From positions 7,706,501-7,770,500 of the forward strand of contig NC_135197.1 of assembly GCF_050948175.1 (NCBI RefSeq): a stretch of DNA of 64,000 nucleotides, in the 5' to 3' direction. Every line of letters begins with the position of its first letter. The first letter of the stretch is position 1. The translations under genes and the position numbers were made by a program. The notes under the pieces are model-generated. The model was given only the letters and a program-made list of their open reading frames with translations. It ran no database searches and had not been told where the DNA came from. Origin of the DNA: Xylocopa sonorina. Its lineage: Eukaryota > Arthropoda > Insecta > Hymenoptera > Apidae. Below are positions 1 to 12,868 of this stretch, one piece after another.

Positions 1-3000
1 TAGAAATCGATTGCTGGCGGATTCTGGAAATATTTTACCATTTCAGTACTTTTACCTTTAAGTATTACAATACGAATAATTACAGTAAAATTATTAGTGA
101 ATACCTTGCCTTTTCGTGTACGAGTTTTCAGTAGAAGATTTGATGTCCATTCTATTCACATACGATGTTAACGCCCTAGGCCCGATGAATTTTAAAAAGG
201 CATTTCCTGCATTGTTATAATCCGAAGGGGTAGAAAATTTTTAGAAATAGTTTACGAGAAGAAACGCGATGGTAAATCATAAATAACGATGACTGCACAT
301 GATGGATATAACGGAATTCCATAGCCGAGGTCATCCAACACGAAACGCGGACCTCAACATTGTCACGATCACTGTCGGAGCGAAGTCTTCCTGTTCACTG
401 GTACCGGTTATTTCTATGTCAACGGCAAAATGCAACTAGATTTTTCACTTTAACTGGTGAGATACGGTTGAATTAAAGCCCATTAAAGAAACAGGTAGAA
501 AGTCGTTCATCCGACTAAATACCATTATTGCAATTACACTAATAGCAGGATAAGTTGTTTGAATTACAAGATCGATGTTGAAAACTGTATACGAATATAA
601 ATCGAATTCCTATAAACGAAGAGATATGACAGATAGCTGTAAGAATACAGGAAAAATCATTTTGATCTGTCATCACTTGAAATGATTGACTATTTATGAC
701 TGGACAGTTTATATAACATAGCCCCATGCATCACTGGTAACAGTAAAGTGCTTGGTATCCATCAAAAGTATGCATCTAACTCATAGAACCGTTATGTCGT
801 GTCAGTCTTGGCTCTACTGATTTTCGAAGTACTTATGTACATGCGTTGAAAACAGCGTGCTTGTGTATTGGTTCATATGAAATTGAATGTATCAGGGAAC
901 GAGACAGCTGTACGCGTACGTCGCATAGACTATCTATATCGAATTTCTCAAACATTTCCCAAAATCCAAAGCTGGATGCAAGTGTTTATACATTCATGCA
1001 CATCTGCCGGTTCACTTTCAAAGCAACTAACGTAAGCAACGGTGGCCTAGTATGACGCGCGCGAGGAAACTATCTAGGTATGTGTATTCATACACTATTA
1101 CTTTACATGGAAGCGTAGAACAGCGCAGAAAATTAATTACAACTTCTAACAACGTAAAAACAATACTGTTGTGAATACACGATGAACGTACCAACATTAT
1201 CGTAACAAAATAGAACGAAATTGTAAAGTAGAGCGTAATAAAACTTAACTTCCAAGTTGGATATCATCAACGAGAACGAGTATGTAAGTTGGAGCAAGTA
1301 CTAGTTTCGATACCTCGCTACTCTGCTTCCCAAATAAGAAACAATTGTCAGTAACCACCCTTTCCCTTATTGCGAGGGTTGAACGAACCGCAAGTTCGGA
1401 ACGCGTAATGCTGTTAACGCCGCGATAATACATCGCCGAGGAAACAGTGTGCCAACCATCTGAAACCACCGCTAAACTTAGCTAAACGCACGCTAACACG
1501 CGTTCCCTTCTTCACCATACGCGCTATTCATTAGAGCAAATCAACGAAACAAATATTTCGCGGCAAAGCGCCGCTGCTACTGACACTTATCAAAACGAAC
1601 TTTCTAAAACGAAACTTTGAATCCTTCATCATTCCCGTTTTGCCGTTCGCAAAAGGCATTATGAGTCACTTTACTCTGCAAACTAGCCAAGGATAACGTA
1701 TTTCTTTAGATTATCTCATTCTCGAAACTAACCAATGGACGCTTCACCCCAGGGGTCTACATACTTCAAACAGTGTATTGTCCGATAAGGAAAAATTAGA
1801 TCCCTGAACATAATAGAGATTTTATGTTTACAATTATGCTAATCTTTTCATTACATCAGTGGCCATTACGCCATCGATAGTGCGCTAGGCTTGCAGTATC
1901 GCTGGCGTAGCGCGATCTCGAGTGTCAGTTACCTCAAGGACGCGGAATTTTTCCCGTATCAACTACCGCTCGCGAGAGAAATGCTCTCCACCTATGTGGA
2001 TATCTTTATGCTCACGCTCGAATCTCTTGTAGAATTGTACACGGTGGATCGTAATTTCACGTCAAGCTGTACCTCGTACCCACCATTTCTTGATGAACGC
2101 TAATCGCTCGGCAAACTCGAATTAACTCGAACCTGATTCTTTCTTTCCCCATCTCTCTCCACATATATGAATTACTTCTTTTTCACTAAAATCGTTAAGC
2201 AACTTTACAGAATTTCCTGAGCAAGGTGCTCGAAACTACTTAACGTCGCCTTTACATTAAAGAGATGCAGATGTCGAGAAAATAAGAAGAGGTGAACCCA
2301 AAAGACGCAGTAAGTTACACGTCAGAAATGCGAAATAGTGACGTTATACGATAAATTACCTCAATTTCGTTGCAAACACTGTGCCTGGCAATCGAGAAAC
2401 TTGTAACCCTTCCGCACACCGGAAAATTAGTCTATAAATATCCTTAACTCGACGGTCTGCGGTGGCTACGATTAATGTTGGCAATTTTATGTCATAGTCG
2501 CAAACAATAGGAAGACACCATAGTTTGCCTATAATCAATTGGTTCTTGTGAGTTATTTCCTCTCCATTATAAAGATATCGAAGCAAACATTTTCCAAAAT
2601 CTTCTATTATATCTAAAAATGTAAAAGGATTTTAAAGAACACCAAAACCTTATAGAATAATTTAATATAAGAATGATAGATGTGCGGTAAAAAGAAAGAG
2701 TAGAAAGTAACTATTGATCCATACAACGTAAAAAGCAATCTGGGCCCAAAACACGCTCATTTACCGGATATCAAACGTATTTCGCGTGTCCCTATACTTC
2801 AATAGAGTGTATGCAACCTTACACAACCGTTGGCACAAAAGGCGCAAAGCTTTTAAACGCTTTTCGGCTATAAGCCATTCGATGCCGCTGTTTCATTCAT
2901 TGGCACCAGGACTGAATGCAAATCGAGCACTTTGCAAACAAGCCAACCACCTAGGATAACCGGCAGCGTGGCGAACAATCGTTTAAACGAGATGACAATG

Positions 3001-5033
3001 CGGACTACCGACCGTCAGAACGGCTTCTCCTCTGGTGTGTATACTGGAACGCGTGCCATGGGCCCCGTACGCACCACCATCTGAAGTTCACAGGTCAAAT
3101 GAACCGATGGGACCGCGTAACGTTCATGCCACCATTCTACTATATATATACATGCACGGCTTAGAACTCATTTTCAGCCACTTGTTGGTATGATAATCAG
3201 CATATAGATATCATGCAGTTCCTTCTATTGATTTATCCTGCCTTAGTACGAATCTATGAATAAAACATTGCCAATTATAAAAAATTCATTGCACTCAAGT
3301 AAATTAAGTCAGATTACGTAGAATTAAAATAGAATTCAAACCGAACGCGGTCAAAGAAAATTGCAAAGAATCAAACCAATTGAGAATGTTTGACTTGGGC
3401 GGCGTCAGTAAGAGACTGATTAAAATCAAACTAGAGTAGGTACCATGGCGAAAGCTTTGAATAGCGAGGAAAATTATAAAAGTTTAGTGATGTAGTATTA
3501 TAATCTTTGATAAATATCTCGAATGAAATACGTACCTATCTTTGTATAACGAAGAGTAACGCGTTTCAAAAATCACACAGCACAAAAAACGCTCCAGATA
3601 ACCAAATACACGGTACCATAAACAATCCTCCATACATTCAATTTTCCATTCACAACATAACTGTTTTCTTCCAATTTAAGCTTCTGTGAACGAGGAATAC
3701 GTTCCTTCCGCTAAAATAAATTCATTGAAATCAGGAAAACAAAGAACTTCATTATTTTGACACGTGTTACCGTGAGTCATTCATCTCACAATACCAGTTA
3801 TTAATTCTTAAACAAGAAGTACGTGAAATATGTCGACATTTAAACATTGTTTACAACAGAAATAAATGGGTACAAATTTATCGAAGAACAGTGTTACATA
3901 CCTACATGAACGATAATTTCTGCTAAATATAGTGCGTTCACACAGCAAACACTTTAATTCAACTATCTTGACAATTACGTGAGTACTTGTGTGTTGATGA
4001 GCCAATTAATGCAGACGGCCTTACGCGAATTATTTAACAAACAAGATTCCAGTTTTTCCATGAAAATACACCATTGTTCTCGTACATAATAATTGGGGAG
4101 GCTGTCAATGAAGACACATTCAATTATCGTTACCCTAGCAAAGTGAATGAAATACAGAAATTGATTAACATATCGTTATTAATCAGAGTATACATATATG
4201 TAAAAATTAATCTGTAAAATTTGTTGAATTTCAAGAAATCATCGTACAAAATTCGCACGATATTTTCAAATTTCATTAAAAGTATATAAGCATGTTTATC
4301 AAACCTACCGCGTCCTAATCTAAATGACACCACTTACGCAGCCCAGTTATCATTCTTGACGTGCACGTGTACCGCACCTCTTTCTTGACGTATACATACG
4401 TTTCGCGTATATGGTGAATAAATATTTTAAAGATTAGATAAAGCATACCTTAGAACATAGATAGCCTCATTGCCTACTGACGGTGAGAGTAGAAAAACGT
4501 ACAGGTAAAAGCTAGAATAGTCTACTTCGTTAACGTTTATGACATTTTTCCACATTTTTCCATGAACTATGTACAGAAGTAATGAGATTTTAAAACCTGA
4601 ACGTCCCTTTCGACACATGTGCAGTTACTTATCAAATATATTAGAATAAACACAGACACAAATACAATTTAAATCGTAATGAACACAAATAAAATGAAAC
4701 TCGTGCCAATAAGAAAGTCAAATACTAACGATTACCATAAAGATCAGAACATTCTTCGATGTATAATACTAAGAATGCAAGGGTCTCCTTAAGATTTCGA
4801 AAGAGACAAAGAAAAATGAAGGTTAACTTCCCTACGTTGAAGCGAAGCCCTCGGTACCAGACGAGTCCTTACCTAATATCAACATACAACGTCATAGGAC
4901 ATAAGAAACGATCGTCTGATAAAAGTAAAATCAAGACGTCGACTCGTACGACGCCAGAAACGATTGCAAAATGCAAGTAACAACAATCGAATGATCCCGC
5001 GGGCAATAAGGTCATAATTACGGACTGACATAC
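1..5033. other. Unassigned region with GC-richer islands
   Basis: I recognise no complete gene here. The stretch is richer in GC than most of the window, with islands at about 300-440, 840-1060, 1245-1470, 1858-2104 and 2855-3110. Each holds short open frames, and three (1414-1459 minus, 1858-2104 plus, 2360-2612 minus) are bounded by plausible splice sites. This fits either scattered exons of an unidentified gene or conserved regulatory DNA. Between the islands the sequence is AT-rich with no feature I can support. Confidence 0.4.
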
Positions 5034-5052
5034 CTATGTAAACGACTTCCAT
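1414..5052 (-). CDS. Candidate small gene, three-exon model, unidentified
   Basis: Three minus-strand pieces join in phase: 5034-5052 (ATG in good context, encoding MEVVYI plus one base, donor GTATGT), 2360-2612 (acceptor ttttag, donor GTAATT) and 1414-1459 (acceptor tttcag, ending at a TAA). Together they give 105 residues. The middle exon is the strongest part: 84 codons open in one frame, reading for example CLPIVCDYDIKLPTLIVATA. I recognise no domain. The alternative upstream exon at 8638-8728 also ends in the right phase. The first and last exons are weak, so this is a hypothesis built from phase agreement and splice signals. Confidence 0.25.
1858..2104 (+). CDS. Candidate orphan exon, unidentified
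   Basis: A plus-strand open frame starts just after a possible acceptor (cattacatcag, about 1849-1859) and runs some 80 codons to a TAA at about 2101-2103. It opens GHYAIDSALGLQYRW and ends PPFLDER. The GC-rich codon use contrasts with the surrounding AT-rich DNA, and the peptide has an ordinary amino-acid mix. I do not recognise the family. No partner exon could be joined with confidence, so it may be a terminal exon, a pseudogene fragment or chance. Confidence 0.2.
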
Positions 5053-5960
5053 CTTGAGACGTTGCGGAGACGCAGCCACCGGATCGGCGACGTAACAATA
5101 TCCAAGGGCACAGAAAGAATAAAAGCACAGAATATCACATCGATTACAGCCGCCACGTTGGGCGGGCTGTCACAGATTGCACGTACGAGACGCGAACACC
5201 GAGAACAGCAACGATCTCAACTGAATCGTACCGAGTGCCTGAGCCGATCTCGACGATGAGGTTAGAATCGCGCGCGCACAACGCGCGACAATGACGATCC
5301 GTACGCGACACTTGTTGATTCCACACTGTCAAGGAGACCACTACATCCGTATACGCGCAAACACGTCGTCACTTACAGCCATGGGCTTTTAACTTTCTCT
5401 CTCTCTCTCTCTCTATCTCTTCAGCTCTCTTCCTCTTCCTCTCGTACACTCTATCGCACTATTTCTGTCTCTCCTGGTTATTCGTCTCGTTCTCACCAAG
5501 GATTGCGTTTCTTTCGAGCCTTTATGATCTTCGTCGCGATCGAAACTTGGACGGCGTGAAGCCACGATATCGTTTCTCGTTCAGGCAAACGGTACGTATC
5601 GGGACACAACAGGAGAGTCGGAGAAAAACAACTGTTCGGTGACAATAAGATGAAAGGATGTACAAACGAATGATGGCTGATTTGCGAGCCGAAAATACAA
5701 AACGGGAAGAAAAAAGAAATTGACAGGCGTTCTTACTTTCATACAAGCGTCCAATAATCAATCAAACGAAGTGCACACCGGCCGAGTCCCGTGCAAACTG
5801 GCAACCTCGGAGTTCGAGACAAGTAAGGCCCAACTTCCCCCACCCTTGCCCGCCCTCTAGCGATGTACACTTCCCCTCTGTTTCATTTCGTCCTTCGCTT
5901 TGCTCCGTCCTTTCTTTTACCCTCGAATGGTTTCTCTCTTGCTCTAAGTAAATATCGTGA
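5035..5960. promoter_or_regulatory. GC-rich candidate promoter and 5' leader
   Basis: A GC- and CpG-rich block with a CT-repeat tract at about 5397-5415 lies directly upstream, on the minus strand, of the candidate start codon at 5052. Such a block in AT-rich DNA fits a promoter with a 5' leader. Several short open frames occur on both strands, but none looks like a conserved protein. Confidence 0.3.
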
Positions 5961-6254
5961 AATTTTATTGATATCCACATTGGAAAACAATAAAAGGAGT
6001 ATTAAAATTTCGGCTCAGCTAGTTGCGAATTAAAGTTGTTCAATATATCGATTAAACTGATACTTACGAATTTAAAAACGATTCTCCTGATCATTCTTTT
6101 AACTCTATTATATCTCTCAAGTGTATCAGTTTCATAATATTTGTACGATTTATAAAAAAATTATGATAGATAACCAATTATTTGACAGAACAGAATATTC
6201 ATTAGTGTCTAAAAATAGTCAAGAAGTGTCAAACGGACATAGAAAAATCATGAT

Positions 6255-6329
6255 CTACGTGCGCTGGAACAGGCCCTCGGGCTCCTCCTTGTGGACCGTA
6301 AGGCCCAATGTATCACAGGTAAACAGGAT
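6255..6329 (-). CDS. Candidate terminal exon, strand uncertain
   Basis: On the minus strand an acceptor (tttctgag) precedes 24 codons and a TAG at 6255-6257, ending EEPEGLFQRT, with GC-rich third positions. The plus strand of the same stretch is also open (up to PNVSQ) and ends in a clean donor, CAG then GTAAAC, at about 6318. The island is clearly non-random, but I cannot decide the strand or the product. Confidence 0.2.
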   Translation of the reverse strand: MLFTCDTLGLTVHKEEPEGLFQRT

Positions 6330-8637
6330 CTCAGAAATCGAAAGAAGTAGTCTCTCGAATGGAACAGGTAGAAAGAGGCGGGTTGTATAGCTCGACAATA
6401 TGTACGAGTTGTACATTCTATTCATCATCGGTACCCTACTATGTAGAAATCAAATTTTTATATAAATATAACAAATATAAAGATAAAAGGGTACATATAA
6501 TAAAAAAATGTAATATAATCTGCATAACATCAATAAAAAAATAAAGCCAATACGACATAGATATAATAATAAGCATTTCGATATGTAATAGCTAATTTTT
6601 TATCTGTTTATGCAAGTTCGTGTATATATTTAATCATCAATTCACCTTTTTAAAAGCTATGTTGAAAATCAAGACGTAATACGATTAGTACAATTCTTAG
6701 AAATGCCTTTACATCTTTGTATCAAAGACCTCCCACAGCGTCACGTTTCCAATTCTTCAACTATGTATAATTCGATCAATCTCAGACAAAGATACCACAA
6801 TCCTTCCACGAATCTAAATACGCATGTAGCCAACATGATTAAATTTCTATAATTATAAAGGCGAAACAAAGATATATTTCATTATTTAAAGTACTTACAA
6901 ATATCATTATCCATAGTAGTTTTCTCTTAGATCCACATTTGAAATCACTGAACATTAAGCATTTATATATTTCGTTAAATTAAATGCACAAATCATCACA
7001 CATATACACTGCAACATACACTGCACGATTACACCTTGCACCACGTTGATAAATCACATCTCTTTTTACAACGTTGAAACTGCAAATAATATCATTATTT
7101 ACATATATTTGACTATTCCACATACATCACATAATATAATTCGCATTTTTATGTTATATTTTCTCGCGAAACTGACCAAATTTTCGGATATTTAAAATCA
7201 ATGATTATATTATACCGTAATTATAAAAATAACGATATCATATTTCTACTAACCACATTTCAAATTTTTGAAATTTTAGAAAGCATCTCTTATTCAATTA
7301 ACAACGAATACACGTTTTCAAGCATTATTTAAGAGACTAACTGATTCAATTAATGCGCACACATGGTTCAATATCGTTTAATGAGATTCTAATGAATAGC
7401 ACTATCCAGTATAATCAGGCATAGATTTCGTTAACAAGGAACAACCTCATTCGATGCAGTCTATCGCGACACTGTAAGGTGTTGAGAAGCTTGCCTTGTA
7501 GGCGATCTTCTTTCGAGAAGTCAGCGCCGACGCATAAAATATCAAATTTGTTCGAACATCTGAACAATACTTTCAATACCACTATCTCGTTATAAATTTG
7601 ACGCTAGAAATGTTTGTTATAAATATAGAAACTGTCTAACGATAAACATAGATAGTTACATTCAGTTTAAAAATATTGTAAGATGTTTAGGTTCATTCAC
7701 ACTTTGGAGACAAAGATTTTTAGAACTTCGGATTGCATAGAACTGTATGCAATTAAAATGTTTGATTTCAGGGTTTATGCACATCCGTTGCTGTTCTTAC
7801 TGTGAAATGCACTTACCAGAAATATCGCACATGCTCTAAAAATATCGTCACGTGCGAATTATAAGCAAGGAAACTGAACAAAGGATGATCTTTATCCATA
7901 TCAAAAAATCAATCAAAAAGTTAACAGATATAGCGAATACTTAAACTAAATTAATAATAAAGGAATGTATCTTAAACATATAAAAGAGGGAGAAATGTAT
8001 TGAATTGGGAAGATAAGCACAGACAAATTATTTCTAATCAAAATTCAAAAGTAGGAGTTTAGAAGTACTGTTCAAGAAAGATTCTCAAGGTCAGTACTTC
8101 AAATTTCACGATGTGATAAGGCGCAATCATCGATGATATTCCAACAACTTCACCTTGAATTATTAAGAGAAATCTAATAAACTTTGTGCTATGTATAAAA
8201 TAGCAAAATAATAACTAATAGTTGTGCCAAAACAATACCATTATGAAGAAGATATATTGGAAAAGTTCTGTGAATGAATTTATGCATTTAAAGAAAGTAT
8301 ATGACATCAACGAGGTTTTTTAAACTTGCATATTTTTACATAACGAGACAAGGTAAAACGTGCTATGAAACGTGATCGCGACGTCGATCATTTCTATTTA
8401 TAATTACGTAAATAACATATAACGTCACAATAGTAAGCGTACCTTCCTAATAAATGAATGAAATTTAATAGTACTTATCAGTGTGATATGTACTATTGAA
8501 ACCAATAAAACGAGTAAATAACATCTTATTTCATTATTCTATCATTAAATGTATACATATATATGGCTGTGTGAATGCTCCAAAATGTAAGAGAAATATA
8601 GATTTCTTTAACATATATTTTGTAACATTTTAATTAC

Positions 8638-8728
8638 CTTTAATGGAAGTAATCTGATCCTCAACGCTTTCACCTTGCCATGGATCTTCCTCGACTTGAA
8701 CAATCCATCGAATTTTTCTTGGTTGCAT
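8638..8728 (-). CDS. Candidate orphan exon, unidentified
   Basis: This minus-strand stretch lies between a good acceptor (ttttttcag) and a donor (AAAG, then GTAATT). The frame starting at its first ATG reads MQPRKIRWIVQVEEDPW and then ESVEDQITSIK, ending in phase 1. A second frame is also open. Phase 1 would let it splice to the exon at 2360-2612. I recognise no family. Confidence 0.3.
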
Positions 8729-9370
8729 CTGAAAAAATATGATATCTGTTTATGAAAAAAGAAACTCCGTTCGTAGCGAACCATTGCCTGTATAACATCG
8801 AACTGTACCAGATTAGTAGTTCAAGCTAGTTTTAAAGTCGATGTATCGGTATCGGTATACGATTATTTTTTATATGTAGAGTGTTTACAGATAATGCGAG
8901 TTGAAATGGATTTCTTCGATTATAATTTTAACTTCTATGGCCACATTATTTTGTCTAGCGCTTATCTTTCTTTTCAACGTGCTTTAACTTTTTATCATTT
9001 ATCTGATATGTTTCTTAAAAATTAAGTTATATTTCAATTTTTTGTAATGTTTCACAGTTAACCAGTTATTGAATACACGTAAGAGAAATTAATGATTAAA
9101 TAATTAGTTAAAATTATCCAATCTGTTCTCTAAATATAAAGCGTAAACAGATAATTATACTATTGATATAAAATTAGGTCGATACATGTCCATTGATGAT
9201 TAGATGTTAATGATTAGTCATGTAGTAATTATGAATTAAGCTAGAATGTAAATGATCATCCCACTCGCATCGAATAAACTCGTGAACGTATGAATAACGC
9301 AAAAATATAAGTACCTTCGGATATCGTCGAAGAACATTAGAAAAATGTTTGTAAACGCAAAATTTACAAG

Positions 9371-9619
9371 ATCGCGTCCAAATACGCCTGTTGCGGGCAA
9401 TACTCGTTCCACTCTGACAATGATTTGTCTGTCAACGGAAGTGACACTCTGTATTATGACTATCTGGCGGTTCGTTGCATTGACCATGCGTACTTGAATC
9501 TCGACTTCGCTAAGAAGAATTGTCAGAACTTCTACACCCACGGAACTGTTAGTTACGTGTGTGAACAACCAGATCTATCATTCACGAGATATTCTGACGC
9601 AGGCATAAACCACTCTTAA
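9371..9619 (+). CDS. Candidate exon of an unknown cysteine-containing protein
   Basis: A plus-strand frame follows a possible acceptor (tttacaag) and runs 82 codons to a TAA at 9617-9619. The peptide contains KYACCGQYSFHSDND and FAKKNCQNFYTHGT and is rich in Cys, Tyr, Asp and Asn, as extracellular proteins often are. Two possible in-frame donors (GTTAGT after HGT, GTGTGT after SY) would splice in phase 0 to the exon at 10,511, making this an internal exon of the plus-strand gene ending at 10,716. The opposite strand is also open for 110 codons but looks less protein-like. The family is not recognised. Confidence 0.3.
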   Translation: MASKYACCGQYSFHSDNDLSVNGSDTLYYDYLAVRCIDHAYLNLDFAKKNCQNFYTHGTVSYVCEQPDLSFTRYSDAGINHS

Positions 9620-10510
9620 ATTCTTCTCGGTTATTAACTGAAGAACACCATTCACTGTCAATCCCTTTAACACGCATAATATACCAGCGCTATGACCGCG
9701 ATTGAAGTTAATCGAACATAATAGCGAACGAAATTTTTTCAACCTGCAACTTCAAATTTCCATTAACATTTCTCGAATTCAAAGAAAAATTGATGAATAA
9801 TTTGTCATCGATTTAAAATAATTGTTACGCATAAAAAGATCATACTACCTTAGAGTGTACTTTGTAGTTAACTACATACATATATTTAACGGTCGAAATT
9901 TTCAGACCTTAGATATACTAAATGCATGCCTAAAATGCAAGCTCAAAATGTATGTTTACGTCATTCTATGAAATGAAACTTTTAGTTTTATGAGTATTTC
10001 AAACATAATTACCATTATATCTGCATACTTTGTAAAATACATAAGTTATTATCAGATTAGAATACTGCATTTAGTCCGATCGTTCTCCTCAACGGTAAAA
10101 TTTTGAAACTACTAGTTAGACAAATCGATCTGGCTGGTCGATCGAGTTATTATCGAATCACGCATGCGTTAAAAAAGTGATGGGAATGAATGATTAACCA
10201 CGAGGTAGAAATCGAAAGTGAGTGCAAAATATAACCTATGTGAATTAAGGCAAAGAACAGTAAAGATTAACAAATAAATATGTATTTAATGTATTATTTG
10301 AATGAAACTGGAGATCGAGTATATACGTTAAAGGTAATAACTACAAAATATTTGTTATTATAAAGAGAAAGAAAGAAATTAATTATAAGTATATGTTAAT
10401 TTCAAATACCAAAGGTGTTTCTTTCCTATGTTAATGTTATTTTGTTTTGCGTACTATATTCTTCTATTTATTTTTGTTCTTATATTTACAAATGCGTTTT
10501 TGTCTTATAG

Positions 10511-10716
10511 AAAATCGATCCTTATGGAAAACCGACCCTATCAGCTCATCCAGGTAAACAAAAAAAAAATGTTGTTTTATAAACCATTACAATAAATTAA
10601 TTTAAGAAATTATTCTAGCTCGATTTTCTCCAGAAGATAAATATTCCAGGGAAAGAATAACATTGAAACGTAGATTTGGATTGTTACTCACGCAACAGCC
10701 ACTTCCGACTTATTAA
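10511..10716 (+). CDS. 3' end of an unidentified plus-strand gene (last two exons)
   Basis: Two plus-strand exons join in phase: 10,511-10,553 (acceptor cttatag, donor GTAAAC) and 10,619-10,716 (acceptor ttctag, ending at a TAA). They encode 46 residues, beginning KIDPYGKPTLSAHPA and ending LLLTQQPLPTY, with a basic patch RERITLKRR. The first exon begins in phase 0, so earlier exons must lie upstream; 9371-9570 is a candidate. I do not recognise the protein. Confidence 0.45.
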
Positions 10717-12868
10717 TATTTCTTTCACGTTTATAATTAAGTGTATCTGTACGTACATACTGCAAAAAATGACACTAGAATTATAATATTATATGTAAAG
10801 TAAGATTAAATATCATATGAAGTATTAAAAAACATGAAAATGTAATACATATATGTATATCTGAAAACTCTGCGTTCCAGCCTTATGCATAAGTTAACTT
10901 TCCACGCCTACAACTTCCTTTCTTGATAATCTAAATATATAGTTCTAAATGACAACTTATAATATGTATTTGAATTCGTACTTAAATTATACTTTAAATG
11001 TAATACACATTTTTACATGAAATGAAACAATTGTTTACCTTATTTTATAAAATCTTTTTTTATTCTGAATTTAGATTTGTCTTAACATGTACATATAAAA
11101 AATAAAAGTTATATTTTAATCTATTATACAATGCCTAATTATTGTGAATAGGATACAATATTATCAGATAATGTATTCATGGAATTACATAAAACCCAGT
11201 TTTTTAAATTTATAATCTTAACATTATATCAGAAATACTTTAGAATTTTTTGGACAACTGCTTATGCTATTAATAAAATTAAAACATTTTAAATTGATAC
11301 ATACAATAAAATATCATTGTAAACCCAAATATTGTATTAACATCTCATGACACTTGTAGTTCTCATTAAATACATTGTATTAGACTTAAAATAAAGAATA
11401 ACAACAGGTATTGTATTTAATGCACTCAAATATCTTTGTATACATATGTTCAAAAAATACATATACATGTACTTTTTATTCATTTTTGTCATTTAAAAAT
11501 GACATTTAAATATTCTGAATTAAAAATAATTTTAACATTACACTCTCTTAAATATTGTTTTAATTGCAGGTGAATGTGCCTAATGATTAATTTATATTTT
11601 TGCTACCTATCTATTAATTAATAAATAATATAGAAATAAACATATATTTTTTTCTTGAATACATGTAGTATCATCTAAAAATATTATGTATATATGTCCA
11701 GTTTCGACATTTTTATATATATAAATATCAAATTGAGTATTGTAATAAGTATATTATTTACATGACGAATGAAAGCAAACCATTTAATTGAAAGGTGATT
11801 TTCTAATTAACATGGCAATATCATAATTTGCTTTGCAATATTCATATTTAGAATATTGAAACTAAGAAATGAGTGTAACATAAATAATATTTATCTTGTT
11901 CTTTTTATATACTTACATGTACTTACATTTTTGCACAAATATTTATTATAGTACACAACATCTTTATCCTTAAGGTAGATGTTAACTATTTCTCGCTGTA
12001 TTTGTGTACAAACTATATAATTTCATGCTCTTATTCAATGTTATGAGTATATTCTTGATGAACATCTGTACAAATTGTATAGAATTGTACTTAAAAAAAA
12101 AAAGAATTAAATATTCAATCATCTTAAAACTAAAACAACATAATTTGTGAAGATTTAAGAATTAAATATAGTTATTGTGAATGTTTTAAAATGAAAATCT
12201 GACACATGTAATATTTATATTAAAAAAATTAAATACTTAAAAAACAAAAAACAGTTTAAACTATTTATGCTATTATATATACATAATGTAGAAAAGTTAT
12301 ATAAGTACATACTTTTTAAAATAAAAGTAACAAATTTTTACAACTTATTTCAAGTTAAACAGAAAAATGTTTTTTCAAATTTTACACATAAACTGTACAA
12401 CAATATAAAAAAAATGAAGACTTCAATTAGTTCACTAGAATATAAATCACATTAATGCAGAAGAAGAAATATTTTTCACCAATAAAACTTTTAAGTTTTA
12501 CCTACTGTTTATAATATATTGTCATATCATTTTGTTTCTTTCAATGGCAAAACTTATAAATTAATAATTACTTATTACTAGTAGAAATAAACGACAATGC
12601 AAATTGAAATTTGACTTTTGAACAAACGTTGTATGAACATAACTTAATCCAAAACATATAACTTTTCTTCACAATTCAAATTTCAATTTAAGAAATATAA
12701 AAATCATAAACAAACCAGTGATGATTGATAAATGAATAATAATAATAATATTACTCAGTATCATAGAAATATACCAGAATGTAGAAATGGTCTTGATCAA
12801 TATGCATACAATTTGCATTCTATAATGTTGCAGATGTATTATGTACTTATTAATATCAATATTTGCAT
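10717..12868. other. AT-rich non-coding stretch, probably partly the TRAPPC10 3' UTR
   Basis: Very AT-rich sequence with no coding signal between the end of the unidentified plus-strand gene and the TRAPPC10 stop codon. Several TTTATT hexamers (AATAAA on the minus strand) could serve as TRAPPC10 poly(A) signals. I cannot fix the transcript end. Confidence 0.5.

Noticed and set aside
301..441. Minus-strand DDLGYG string resembling a sulfatase start
   Set aside because: The frame is short, lacks the following sulfatase residues (no CxPxR motif), and has no splice context; it is coincidence.
9236..9568. 110-codon minus-strand ORF
   Set aside because: It overlaps the plus-strand candidate exon, is rich in Ile/Val as expected for a complement of coding sequence, and lacks coherent splice sites.
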